DNA from: Methanobrevibacter thaueri
Lineage (GTDB): Archaea; Methanobacteriota; Methanobacteria; Methanobacteriales; Methanobacteriaceae
Length of the DNA stretch: 64,000 nt
Assembly (NCBI RefSeq): GCF_003111625.1
Contig: NZ_MZGS01000014.1
Location: 1-64,000, forward strand
Direction of reading: 5' to 3'
Program-made: the position numbers and the translations under genes
In this document: piece by piece, positions 9,382 to 19,121 of the stretch
Position numbering within the stretch: the first letter of the stretch is position 1
How the letters are laid out: each line of letters opens with the position of its first letter
Notes under the pieces: generated by a model
Told to the model about the DNA's origin: nothing
The model's input: the letters and a program-made list of their open reading frames with translations, nothing else
Database searches by the model: none

Positions 9382-10173
9382 TTGCTTGAAAAATTAATTA
9401 AAAATATTAGTAAGGATTGGTCAATTTTAGATAAAAATGAATTAAAATATTATATGATTTCAGGATCCATTTTTTTAGAACTAATTGGACTTGTTATATC
9501 AATAGTTTTATATCTGATTCTAGATTTGCCTTTTTCATTTGTGAGTTATGTGATAATGGGTTTTACGATTCTTACAATATTATCCGCAGCCATTGTTTAT
9601 AATCGTGATTATCTTGATAAAAAATATGGATTATTTTATAATGAATATAAAGGATTATCTTATCAAGGACTAGTCTTATTTTTCATACCTACGAGTATTG
9701 CTTTTGCGTTTATAATTTTTCCAATGGGTTTAAACCAAGGAGGAATATACTCTGCTATTTCATTTAGTTTATCAGCCCTATATCCTGCATTTTTCATGTT
9801 TTTAAGAATGAACATATATAAAAATGAGAATAGCCGTGAGATATTAACCGAAGATGAAAACGGGAATAAAATCACAGAACAAGTGATTGGATATCATCCA
9901 GGAATTTATTATATTTTTGGGAGTCTTATAAGTTGCCATATCATAGGATTTTCATTAATGAAAGTTATAACAAGCATTGTGGAAAGTAATTTAAATATAA
10001 TTTATCTAATTTACTTTATTTGTTCATTACTAATTGTATCATTCATATTATCCCCAGATATAGCAAATAAAATATTGCCTTTTGAATTAAAAAGGAGCAA
10101 TGGGTTAAAAAAATTCTTGATAATTGGAATAATACTTATGACAATAATGAGTATATTCTTTGTAAGTTGGTAA
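9382..10173 (+). CDS. Multi-pass membrane protein, adhesin partner
   Basis: Unrecognised protein of about 263 aa with seven predicted membrane helices, for example FLELIGLVISIVLYLILDL, VLFFIPTSIAFAFIIFPMG and a final FLIIGIILMTIMSIFFVSW ending the protein. The longest frame starts at 9355 inside the adhesin gene, but AAAGGTGAT at 9369-9377 followed four bases later by TTG at 9382 fits the start used elsewhere here. The gene begins one base after the adhesin stop, so the two are almost certainly one operon. A role in anchoring, export or processing of the adhesin is inference only. Confidence 0.6.
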   Translation: MLEKLIKNISKDWSILDKNELKYYMISGSIFLELIGLVISIVLYLILDLPFSFVSYVIMGFTILTILSAAIVYNRDYLDKKYGLFYNEYKGLSYQGLVLFFIPTSIAFAFIIFPMGLNQGGIYSAISFSLSALYPAFFMFLRMNIYKNENSREILTEDENGNKITEQVIGYHPGIYYIFGSLISCHIIGFSLMKVITSIVESNLNIIYLIYFICSLLIVSFILSPDIANKILPFELKRSNGLKKFLIIGIILMTIMSIFFVSW

Positions 10174-10309
10174 AAACATGATTGATATAAAATCTATGCA
10201 AATGACATGAAATAAATAATTTTATGGAGAGCAATTTAAGTTAACAATACTTATTTCAACTTCAAATCCTCCATACTATTTGATAAAATAAATAACTATA
10301 TTATAGTGA

Positions 10310-10335
10310 GGAACCGACCCCCGCAGGTCGGTTCC
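10310..10335. repeat. Strong GC-rich hairpin
   Basis: A perfect 10-bp inverted repeat (GGAACCGACC with GGTCGGTTCC) with a six-base loop lies in an AT-rich gap between the membrane protein and the protease/scaffold gene. No T-run follows on either side, so it is not a standard terminator. It may be a remnant of mobile DNA or a structured RNA element. Confidence 0.5.
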
Positions 10336-10368
10336 GTAGGGTTAAGTTTATGAAAATAAGGTATATGA

Positions 10369-10396
10369 GGGGAAGCGAACACATCAACACTTCCCC
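10369..10396. repeat. Second inverted repeat in the same gap
   Basis: GGGGAAG at 10369-10375 pairs with CTTCCCC at 10390-10396 across a 14-base loop, 34 bases after the first hairpin. Together they sit where transcripts of the convergent genes would end. Confidence 0.35.
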
Positions 10397-10467
10397 TGAA
10401 CTAAACAACGAGCAATTCAATGATTAAACACTATCTCCGGTGGAAAAAGCAAAAAACACCATCATAG

Positions 10468-11448
10468 CTAGATTCTGGTTCTATTGAATCCCATGTCCTT
10501 TAATATCTTATTGTATTCTTCACGAGTTGTAAATGAAGGTCCGTCCTCACTTCCAGTGCTTCCGGTTGATCCGGTTTCAATTACATCACCGGAGTTCTGG
10601 GGATTTCTTCCTCCAGGTGTGGAACCGTCACTGGCAGCTTCAATTTTAATTCTCCTTTCAGCCAGTTTCTCCATAAGTTCCATATCAACATCACCAGACA
10701 ATAATTTATCGATTATCTCCTTGTCCTGCTGGTTCTCATTGTAGTTAAAGTTGTACTTGGCTTCGTACTCTTTAATCTTCCTTTCGTTTTCATGTTTTCT
10801 AAGTTCAGACAGTTCATTTAGGATGTCTTCCTTATTGTCTATGAATTCCTTATTCTCTTCAATAGCTTTTTTAATCTCTTCATATTTTTCAGATTCCTCT
10901 TTTAAGCTATTGATTTCATCCTGCAGTTTTCCGATTTCAGCATCCTTCCCCTGCAATTTTTCCAGGAGTAAATTGGTTGCAACATTAACATCCTGATTTT
11001 CACTAGTAGGCGGCTGTGGTGCAGGTTCAGGATTTCCAGTTGCACCTGTTTCACCGGTCTCTCCGGTTTGGCCAGTTATTTCAGAATTCAGCAATGTAAT
11101 TTTTCTTGGGTTTTTGGTTACGCCAACATCTATTAGGTTCATAGTATCAATTCCAAATGAATCTCCGTTATCTTTCAGTAAAACATCAACTTTAGGGGAC
11201 AGTCCTTTGCCCTTCATGTCAAGCTCATCCGGAAGGTCAATGAATAGCTTTCCCTTATCCTCTTCAAACACGATATTGTTTCCAATGCCTATGTAGACCT
11301 TGTCGTGCTCTGAGGTTAAAGGGATTCCTCCACGGTAGTTTTCAGCAATCTGTCTTAAATCATCACTTGTCCATTTGACAGGTTTGTTGAGACGCCTGTC
11401 CAGATCCGAATAGTCATAGAGTCCGACTTCAAAAAGTTCATGTTTCAT
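10468..11448 (-). CDS. Viral prohead protease/scaffold-type protein
   Basis: A 326-aa protein in the usual place after a portal gene. Residues about 1-120 form a compact N-terminal domain with IPLTSEHDKVYIG, where the His may be the catalytic-type residue of phage proheads, and LDMKGKGLSPKVDVLL. A Gly-Thr-rich linker (TGQTGETGETGATG) follows, then a Glu/Lys coiled coil at about 150-230 typical of internal scaffolds, then a second Gly-Thr linker (TGSTGSTG) and a short tail. This protease-scaffold order is known from HK97-like and T7-like viruses. The start ATG follows GTGATAAC. The next gene on this strand should be capsid, but a hairpin-bearing gap and the adhesin pair intervene. Confidence 0.6.
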   Translation of the reverse strand: MKHELFEVGLYDYSDLDRRLNKPVKWTSDDLRQIAENYRGGIPLTSEHDKVYIGIGNNIVFEEDKGKLFIDLPDELDMKGKGLSPKVDVLLKDNGDSFGIDTMNLIDVGVTKNPRKITLLNSEITGQTGETGETGATGNPEPAPQPPTSENQDVNVATNLLLEKLQGKDAEIGKLQDEINSLKEESEKYEEIKKAIEENKEFIDNKEDILNELSELRKHENERKIKEYEAKYNFNYNENQQDKEIIDKLLSGDVDMELMEKLAERRIKIEAASDGSTPGGRNPQNSGDVIETGSTGSTGSEDGPSFTTREEYNKILKDMGFNRTRI

Positions 11449-11494
11449 GTTATCACATTTTATTATAAGATTTATTATATAATTTATTACTTAT

Positions 11495-11504
11495 TTTATA
11501 TAAA
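11495..11504 (-). promoter_or_regulatory. TATA-like box of the protease/scaffold gene
   Basis: TTTATATAAA is centred about 52 bases upstream of the ATG, leaving a leader of roughly 25 bases rich in TATAATAAA. The same ten-base palindrome occurs before the portal and fibre genes. Confidence 0.45.
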
Positions 11505-11594
11505 CTTTTATTATATTTCAACACGTCTGTTCTGATGAAAATATTAATTAATGATAAAAAATAGAATATTAAAAGTTGTAAAATTAATTCAAAT

Positions 11595-12212
11595 TTGGTT
11601 TTTATCATATCTTATATTTATATTAATGAAAGTGGAGATTTAGGAACTAAACAGGGCAGTTCAAAGTATTTTGTCATGGCTGCCATCAAAGTTGAGGATT
11701 CAAAAAAGCTAGAAAAGATAATTAAGAAAACCAGACGAAGTTTTACAAAGAAAATGCTGACTTCCAATGAAATCAAAGGTGGAAATCTTCCATATGATTT
11801 AAAAATTAAAATCCTTAAAAAATTAAAAAACATAGACTATGAAGTTTACATAATCGTTTTTGACAAAGAAAACAGATATAAAATCGGATATGGAGACAAT
11901 AAAAAAGCCTACGATATTTTAGCTTCAAGGTTAGCTGAATTGATTAACATTGACAAACCTACTTTCATATTCATTGACAAATCAAAAAACAAACAGGAAG
12001 AGATTGATAGTTTCAATGAACTCTTTTTAAATAATTTAAATAATATTAAAAAACAGCCGATTAAGATAGAACATGCCGATTCAATGCATTACAAAGGTCT
12101 GCAGATGGCTGATTTGATTTCATGGTCAACTTTTCAAAATTTTGAAAATGACAATCATGAATTTTTAGATATGATAAAAAATAAGGTAGTAAAATTAGTA
12201 TATGAAAATTAG
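11595..12212 (+). CDS. DUF3800 domain protein
   Basis: A 205-aa soluble protein of the DUF3800 family, recognised by the N-terminal IYINESGDLG and by the C-terminal ADSMHYKGLQMADLISW. Family members have an RNase H-like fold and occur in mobile and defence regions; their activity is poorly known. The usual family motif is Y-I-D-E-S-G, but here Asn replaces the first Asp, which could affect metal binding. The frame starts at TTG 11595. The gene is opposite in strand to the viral genes around it, lying between portal and protease, so it is probably a cargo or accessory gene. Confidence 0.75.
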   Translation: MVFIISYIYINESGDLGTKQGSSKYFVMAAIKVEDSKKLEKIIKKTRRSFTKKMLTSNEIKGGNLPYDLKIKILKKLKNIDYEVYIIVFDKENRYKIGYGDNKKAYDILASRLAELINIDKPTFIFIDKSKNKQEEIDSFNELFLNNLNNIKKQPIKIEHADSMHYKGLQMADLISWSTFQNFENDNHEFLDMIKNKVVKLVYEN

Positions 12213-12373
12213 AAGTGATTTGATGAATGATAGAAGAACCCGTATACCACCTAATTCGCCCCTCGTCGAGACAAGGATATACAGGCTGAACTTCAAAAGA
12301 AGTTTTTACCTTCTATAATATTCAAGTTATATTATGTATGCTATTGCATATAAATATTTGCTAAGTGACATGT

Positions 12374-13675
12374 TTATATTTCAACACCACTGTCGCTGAT
12401 AATCCTTTCACCTACAGGCTGTTCCTCTTCGAAGTTGGTTAAATAATTCTTGTAGATTTCATCACCTTCAGCAGTAAGTTCCATAATGTATCTTAATACA
12501 TCATCTCTTGAATAGCTGAAATAGATATTCAATGTTTCATCAATGCCCATAAGTTCCAGCTGCATATTCAACAGCTGATTGCAGTATTTCAATACCCATT
12601 TCTGGTCATTGGCCACATTAACGATAAACCCTGTAATGGCCGAGTCGTTGATGTATTCTGCAACGTTCTGATTGGATCTTTCATTACCTGCCTGAGACTG
12701 TGGAGTTACAAATGTCCTCAGGATATTGTTTCTAAAAATCTCGGTCTGTCTTGTATAGTCTGACTGGTAGTTGTTACCGCCCAAGATTTTGGATTCAATT
12801 CCCGGAGGCACAATAGCCACATTGCTGTCAGCCGTAGTTCCGTAATCTGCATACAGGTTTTCCTTTGCAGTTGAAGAGAGCTCCATAATGTACGGACGGC
12901 CGTTTGCATCAAGTGAAGGCTTGACTTCAATGATATTGTCCTTGTTGATTCTCTCGACCTGATTTCTCTCCAAGTTACATTTATGATAGATGTCATCAAG
13001 GCAATTCAGGATAATGCTCTGGGCTTCCGAGTATATTTCATTGTACATGAAGTTGATTACCTGTTCCGGTTCGTACTTGACTGTTAATGTTCCCTCTTCA
13101 ACGCTTACATAGTTGTTGAAGTCCTCCGGAGTTCCGTTTACAACATCCTTCGGCATTTCATGAAGATACAGCTGCACCTCATTGTCATCATTGAATTCCT
13201 TTTTCAATCCGTAGCCATGGGCACCTATTTCAAGAAATATAGGCTTGATGTATTTTCCTATGCTTTTGTCCCACCTCTCGACAGGCTTGATTAGTCCTTC
13301 ACCGTCAACCATTCCTCCCTGCAATATCTCTTTAGCAACCTGGCGGATGTCGATTTTTCTTGCCCAAAGGATTAAAGTGAGCTTCTGCTCCTTGGAGAGC
13401 CTGTTTTCCTTGTCAACCAATACCACATTAACGTTAGCCTTATCAATTCTGTTTTTCAGAATACCTGAAGTGTAGCCGTCAAGCTTGACAGCATAACGGG
13501 CATTTGCTATTGTCTTGTTGATTACTGGCGGAAGTGCATCAACTAAGTCAAGGCCTGTGTTTATTCCGTCAGTTCTAGGCTGCCTTTCATCCTCGCCCCA
13601 ATAGCTGCACTTGGTGTTGTACTGTTCGACCCTATTATTCAATAGTCTAGTTTTTATGAAAGAAGTAATTCCCAT
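12374..13675 (-). CDS. Viral portal protein
   Basis: About 433 aa. The order of elements fits phage portals: an N-terminal arm with ARYAVKLDGYTSG, a clip/wing region with EGLIKPVERWDKS, then the stem and crown region with SDYTRQTEIFRNNILR, TPQSQAGNERSNQNVAEY and a long helix with NDQKWVLKYCNQLLN. A portal forms the dodecameric DNA channel at the capsid vertex. The longest frame starts at TTG 13690, but GGAAATGAT four bases before ATG 13675 favours the later start. No terminase lies upstream, where DUF1848 host genes begin, so the module is truncated. Confidence 0.7.
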   Translation of the reverse strand: MGITSFIKTRLLNNRVEQYNTKCSYWGEDERQPRTDGINTGLDLVDALPPVINKTIANARYAVKLDGYTSGILKNRIDKANVNVVLVDKENRLSKEQKLTLILWARKIDIRQVAKEILQGGMVDGEGLIKPVERWDKSIGKYIKPIFLEIGAHGYGLKKEFNDDNEVQLYLHEMPKDVVNGTPEDFNNYVSVEEGTLTVKYEPEQVINFMYNEIYSEAQSIILNCLDDIYHKCNLERNQVERINKDNIIEVKPSLDANGRPYIMELSSTAKENLYADYGTTADSNVAIVPPGIESKILGGNNYQSDYTRQTEIFRNNILRTFVTPQSQAGNERSNQNVAEYINDSAITGFIVNVANDQKWVLKYCNQLLNMQLELMGIDETLNIYFSYSRDDVLRYIMELTAEGDEIYKNYLTNFEEEQPVGERIISDSGVEI

Positions 13676-13719
13676 AATAATCATTTCCAAATATATTTAT
13701 TATATTATTTATTATATTT

Positions 13720-13729
13720 TTTATATAAA
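13720..13729 (-). promoter_or_regulatory. TATA-like box of the portal gene
   Basis: TTTATATAAA is centred about 50 bases upstream of the start at 13675, with a TATAATAAA-rich leader like the one before the protease gene. Confidence 0.45.
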
Positions 13730-13854
13730 ATAAGTAATATACTTATTGAGAATAACTATTATAATATTTGCAAAAATCTCAAAAAAAGTAAAATGATAGT
13801 TTTAGTTGATAAATTTTATAATTGATATAGACCATCATTTAATAAACAACTAAT

Positions 13855-14793
13855 TTAAAAATCAAATAAAGTTGTTTGTTTAGGTTCAATATATCTTATT
13901 ACCTTTGTTTCAATTAGATTATCCTCTTCCTTAAGATGTCCAAGCAATAATGGCGATTTCTCATCATGCAGTTTTATAACATTTTTGGGAATTTCAGGTT
14001 TCCGGTTAGCATAGCAATATTTACATTCACTTAAACAGGAATTATATGCTCCTATGTCTCTTGATGGAATGCAGTGACAGTTTTCTCTAATTTCAGTTCC
14101 TTTAACATTTTTATAGACTACACCATGAGCCTGCTCCAAAATTTCACGAGTGGTGCATCCTGCAGCATGTATACCATATTTTTCATAGCTTTCATTTGTT
14201 GCACATGATTGAGTGTAAAGATTATATCTCTCTGATATCTCACCAATCCCTTTCAATAGCTTCACTTTATCTTCCTCAGCAAGCGGAATTATCTCAGGCA
14301 TGTTCTCTTCAACTTTTTTGTACATATCAACAAAGCTGAATATGCATCTGTAAACTAATGGTGAGATCTTTTCGGCCATATACTCAAAAGTTTCCAAATG
14401 TTTTTCAACAGTGTATTTTTCAGTAAGAAGTATCGGATCATATCTCCAGAGAATCTTGTTCCCACCAACAATATCAGATAATCTTTTCAACGTTTTAATA
14501 GATTGATTTATTGACGGGACTTTAGGTTCTATGTCCTTGCCGTATGCAGTAATCGTGTAGTTGCACAATATATTGTACTTTTCATCAATGTCACCTATAT
14601 GTTTCAGTATAGGTTGGTAGTTCTTGGAGCAGAACAGAAGACAGTCCACATCTTCAGGCTTTAAGCTTAACTTATAAACATTCTCTCTTGCAAATGGATT
14701 TCTTGAATATGCATATCCATCTTCAAGCCTGTTCAATAGCCATGGAGTATAGTAGTTCACTATATCTGTTCTTCCGCCGACGTTTATTATCAT
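13855..14793 (-). CDS. DUF1848 family protein, copy A
   Basis: About 312 aa. DUF1848 features are clear: an N-terminal INVGGRTDIVNYYTPWLLNR, the central ILWRYDPILLTEKY, and a C-terminal Cys cluster ending CLSECKYCYANRK. The family is thought to be related to radical-SAM or Fe-S proteins because of this cluster, but its reaction is unknown. ATG at 14793 with GTGAT just upstream is preferred over the 11-codon-longer start at 14826, since the N-terminus then aligns with copy B. A second DUF1848 gene lies directly upstream on the same strand. Confidence 0.8.
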   Translation of the reverse strand: MIINVGGRTDIVNYYTPWLLNRLEDGYAYSRNPFARENVYKLSLKPEDVDCLLFCSKNYQPILKHIGDIDEKYNILCNYTITAYGKDIEPKVPSINQSIKTLKRLSDIVGGNKILWRYDPILLTEKYTVEKHLETFEYMAEKISPLVYRCIFSFVDMYKKVEENMPEIIPLAEEDKVKLLKGIGEISERYNLYTQSCATNESYEKYGIHAAGCTTREILEQAHGVVYKNVKGTEIRENCHCIPSRDIGAYNSCLSECKYCYANRKPEIPKNVIKLHDEKSPLLLGHLKEEDNLIETKVIRYIEPKQTTLFDF

Positions 14794-14983
14794 GTTATCA
14801 CTTACTATATCTGGCGACATTAACATTTCTTATTTGTGTTTTGACCAGCCTTATGTAACCACTTCTGATAAATAATAACTGTTCAAGACAACATTTTTAT
14901 TTCTATACATTCACCAATGTTTTTATTTTATATCTGAATATATGTTAAAATTCTACGATTTGAACGAATTTCCAAAACTTTAA

Positions 14984-15829
14984 TTATTGAGGAAGAATAA
15001 TATTATTATTTGTAGTGAGAGAAAAGTAGTAGATAATTTCGTTACTATTGGCATAACAATATTTGCATCCATGCATACAAGTGTTATATAATCCAATATC
15101 CCTTCCCATTAAACAGTTGCATTCTCGATTGTGATATTTTCCTTTAGGCACTTTTAGATTATTTCCAATAGCCTTTTCCAGCACCTGCTGGGTCATGCAT
15201 CCTGATGAATCGAAACCGAACTGGTCAAGCAATGTGCCCTCAACACAGGTTTTCATCTGAATGCCGTATTCATTTGCAATCCTTGCGAAATTTTCGCCAA
15301 TGATTAAGCGTTCCTCAGTTGTAACTTCACTGGCTTCAGGAAAGTTCCTCAAAACCTTCTGATACAAATCAATGAAGCTGATTGTGCAATCCAAAGTATA
15401 CTGATATAATTCTGAAGCCATTTCCTCAAACTTATCAATGTGAAAGTCAAGGGAATACTTTTCTGTAATGAAAATCGGGTCATATCTCCAGGAAACGCAG
15501 TCTCTTCCTAAAGCTTCAGAAAGCTCCTTAAATGTGTCTATAACTCTCTTATAATTTGGAACATTAACTTCAATGTCTCGATCATAAGGATTTATTGTGG
15601 TAAACCAGAATTGCCTGTAATCGGATAGCCTATCCAAATCTTTCACCAGGGGCTTCGGATTTTTAGAGCAGAAGCATATGACATCTACTGTCTTAGGGTC
15701 GAAATTATACTTATACATCTGATTGTTATAGGGATTCTTGCTGATTACAAAACCCTCATCAATCCTGTTCAGGAACCATTTTGAATAAAAAGCGGGAATG
15801 TCGGTTCTTGTGCCTGTATTGAGTATCAT
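14984..15829 (-). CDS. DUF1848 family protein, copy B
   Basis: 281 aa, a divergent paralogue of the neighbouring copy A. It has the start NTGTRTDIPAFYSKWFLNRI, the central SWRYDPIFITEKY and the terminal CMHGCKYCYAN. It then ends in a short, odd tail (YFSLTTNNNIILPQ) without the acidic C-terminus of copy A, which may mean the 3' end has been altered. Function unknown. It is separated from the thiolase gene by a terminator hairpin, so it has its own transcript. Confidence 0.78.
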   Translation of the reverse strand: MILNTGTRTDIPAFYSKWFLNRIDEGFVISKNPYNNQMYKYNFDPKTVDVICFCSKNPKPLVKDLDRLSDYRQFWFTTINPYDRDIEVNVPNYKRVIDTFKELSEALGRDCVSWRYDPIFITEKYSLDFHIDKFEEMASELYQYTLDCTISFIDLYQKVLRNFPEASEVTTEERLIIGENFARIANEYGIQMKTCVEGTLLDQFGFDSSGCMTQQVLEKAIGNNLKVPKGKYHNRECNCLMGRDIGLYNTCMHGCKYCYANSNEIIYYFSLTTNNNIILPQ

Positions 15830-17026
<1,197 letters not shown>

Positions 17027-18064
17027 TTACATTTTAATTTTACCTTTGAATTTAGCGTACACAGCATAATCAACATAGGTCTTTTGATCAATGATGCTTT
17101 GTGTTTTTGGAGCTAATTCTCTTCTTTCAACTATTTCATCTTTAACTGTAATGGTGAAACCATCACTTCCCGCACCTGATCCGTATGAGATTACAAAAAT
17201 GTTATCTCCAGGTTCAGCCACGTCCAAAATGTTGGATAAAGCCAATGGTACCGCACCGGAATAAGTGTTTCCAATGTTAGGAGTCAATAATCCTTGTTTG
17301 ATTTGTTCGGAAGTGAATCCTAATTTTTTACCTGCCCTAAGGTAGAACTTACCGTTAGGCTGGTGGAAACATGCGTAATCATAATCTTCAGGTTTTGTGT
17401 CGGTTTCCTCAAAGAGCATTTTTGCAGCACTTAAAACGTGCTTGAAGTATGCTGGCTCTCCTGTGAAACGTCCACCGTGAGATGGGTAGTCCTGACCTTC
17501 CCTTCTGTAGAAGTCGGGAGTGTCTGTTGTGAAACTGCATGTATGGTTAATGTCAGCAATTGTATTGTCCTTACCTATGACATAAGCAGCTCCTCCGGCA
17601 GATGCAGTGTATTCCAAAGCATCCCCTGGTGCTCCCTGTGATGTGTCAGCACCGATTGCCAATCCGTATTCAATCATGCCGGATTCGACTAATCCCATAG
17701 TCATTTGAATGCCTGCGGTTCCTGCCTTACATGCGAATTCCAAATCTGCAGCGGTCAACTTTGGAGTTGCACAGACCGCTTCTGCTACGATTGAAGCGGT
17801 TGGTTTTACTGCGTATGGGTGTGATTCGGATCCGACATAAACGGCACCAATCTTACTTGGGTCAATTTGAGCTCTTGCAAGTGCGTATCTTGCAGCGGTT
17901 ACTGCAATGGTTGCAGTGTCTTCATCAGGAGAAGGTACGGATTTTTCATTAACGACCAATCCATTTGATAAAGCTACAGGGTCATCACCCCATACTTTAG
18001 CAATCTCTTCTACCTTTATTCTATATGATGGCACGTGTGCCCCATATCCTACTATTCCTACCAT
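17027..18064 (-). CDS. Hydroxymethylglutaryl-CoA synthase
   Basis: 345 aa, the usual length of the archaeal enzyme that joins acetyl-CoA and acetoacetyl-CoA to HMG-CoA. Catalytic residues are visible: Glu in [12 protein letters not shown], the acyl-carrying Cys in [13 protein letters not shown], and the His in [11 protein letters not shown]. The start ATG follows AAGGTGATTTA. In many archaea the synthase, thiolase and a DUF35 OB-fold/zinc-ribbon protein form one operon and one complex; here the DUF35 gene is not adjacent. Cytosolic. Confidence 0.93.
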   Translation of the reverse strand: MVGIVGYGAHVPSYRIKVEEIAKVWGDDPVALSNGLVVNEKSVPSPDEDTATIAVTAARYALARAQIDPSKIGAVYVGSESHPYAVKPTASIVAEAVCATPKLTAADLEFACKAGTAGIQMTMGLVESGMIEYGLAIGADTSQGAPGDALEYTASAGGAAYVIGKDNTIADINHTCSFTTDTPDFYRREGQDYPSHGGRFTGEPAYFKHVLSAAKMLFEETDTKPEDYDYACFHQPNGKFYLRAGKKLGFTSEQIKQGLLTPNIGNTYSGAVPLALSNILDVAEPGDNIFVISYGSGAGSDGFTITVKDEIVERRELAPKTQSIIDQKTYVDYAVYAKFKGKIKM

Positions 18065-18209
18065 TAAATCACCTTAAATTATAATCTTAAAAGAAATTAA
18101 ATATTAATTTAATTATAAATATTATATTTTTATTATTATATAAAATTAACTAAAATAGGAGTATTTTTTAAACAAAAAAAGAATTTTAAAAAAAGAATGA
18201 GATACAAGA

Positions 18210-18283
18210 TGCAGTCGCCGGGATTCGAACCCGGGTTGTAGGCTTGGAAGGCCCAAGTAATAACCAGACTATACCACGACTGC
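18210..18283 (-). tRNA. tRNA-Gly (TCC)
   Basis: Full cloverleaf on the minus strand: acceptor GCAGTCG with CGACTGC and discriminator A, anticodon stem TGGGC/GCCTA around loop CTTCCAA (anticodon TCC), and T-arm CCGGGTTCGAATCCCGG. CCA is not encoded. Confidence 0.95.
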
Positions 18284-18293
18284 ATATAAAAAA

Positions 18294-18367
18294 TGCGGCG
18301 TCCGGGATTTGAACCCGGGTCTCTAACGTGGCAGGCTAGAGTCTTAACCAGGCTGGACTAACACCGC
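18294..18367 (-). tRNA. tRNA-Gly (GCC)
   Basis: Acceptor GCGGTGT with ACGCCGC (one G-T pair), anticodon stem CTAGC/GTTAG around CTGCCAC (anticodon GCC), and T-arm CCGGGTTCAAATCCCGG. It lies ten bases upstream of the other tRNA-Gly on the same strand, so they are probably one transcript. Confidence 0.95.
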
Positions 18368-18444
18368 ATGAAAACTAACAACAAATAAACTTATGTTTTA
18401 ATTATATATAAAGGTTTCGTTATTATTAAAAAAAATGAAAAAAA

Positions 18445-19113
18445 TTAGATTTTTATTGCTGTAATGCAAATCCAATCATTTTCCTCATCAATATATGCCT
18501 TGAAATCCTTGAAACCTGTCTTTTCAAGGGATTCCCTTAAAACATCTTCGGAATATATCTTCATGTCCAGGAGTTCCACAAGATCATCGTATTTTTCCAT
18601 CTCTCCTTCACGATAAACCGCTTCATTACAGAAAAACACCAATCCACCTTTTTTAAGAACCCTGTTGACTTCAGCAAGGTCGTTGATGAAATCCGGCCAG
18701 AAGTAAATTGTTTCAAAGCCGGTCACAATGTCAAATGTCTCATCATAGAACGGCATGTCTGAAACGGATGCCTGAAGCACGTTGACGATTCCCCTGTCAA
18801 TGGCCTCCTGGTTCAGCTTGATTGACTTTTCAACGCTCACCTCTGAATAGTCTATTCCGACAACCCTTCCGTTATCGGAAATCTGTTCGGCGAACCTTTC
18901 AATGTTTCTTCCACCGCCACAGCCAATATCAAGGATTTTGCTGTCTTCTTGGATTTCAAAATGGGTCACTCCCCAGCTTGCCATGGACTCATGGGACTTG
19001 TTCATTCTGTCAAGGATCTGATGGCCCAGCTCGCCCACCGGCTTTCTGGCGTTCTTGATCAATTCCTTATCCTCAATGTGATGACCTGTATTCACCTTAT
19101 CGTTTTCACTCAT
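18445..19113 (-). CDS. Class I SAM-dependent methyltransferase
   Basis: 222 aa with the Methyltransf_11/UbiE-type fold. Motif I is ILDIGCGGGRN (SAM binding), motif II VVGIDYSEVSV, and the post-motif segment DETFDIVTGFETIYFWPD. The substrate cannot be inferred. The start follows AGGTGATTCG, and the gene lies eight bases after tgtA on the same strand, so it may be co-transcribed; a link to tRNA modification is possible but unproven. Confidence 0.85.
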   Translation of the reverse strand: MSENDKVNTGHHIEDKELIKNARKPVGELGHQILDRMNKSHESMASWGVTHFEIQEDSKILDIGCGGGRNIERFAEQISDNGRVVGIDYSEVSVEKSIKLNQEAIDRGIVNVLQASVSDMPFYDETFDIVTGFETIYFWPDFINDLAEVNRVLKKGGLVFFCNEAVYREGEMEKYDDLVELLDMKIYSEDVLRESLEKTGFKDFKAYIDEENDWICITAIKI

Positions 19114-19121
19114 CGAATCAC

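Noticed and set aside
10484-11296. Plus-strand open frames opposite the protease/scaffold gene
   Set aside because: Low-complexity antisense shadows of a clear structural gene on the minus strand.
12213-12373. Possible tRNA or attachment site near CCTCGTCGAGACAAGG
   Set aside because: Only a short imperfect hairpin; no cloverleaf and no matching repeat elsewhere in the window.
12718-12999. Out-of-frame minus-strand frame in the portal gene
   Set aside because: Overlaps the portal gene in another frame and has no recognisable content.
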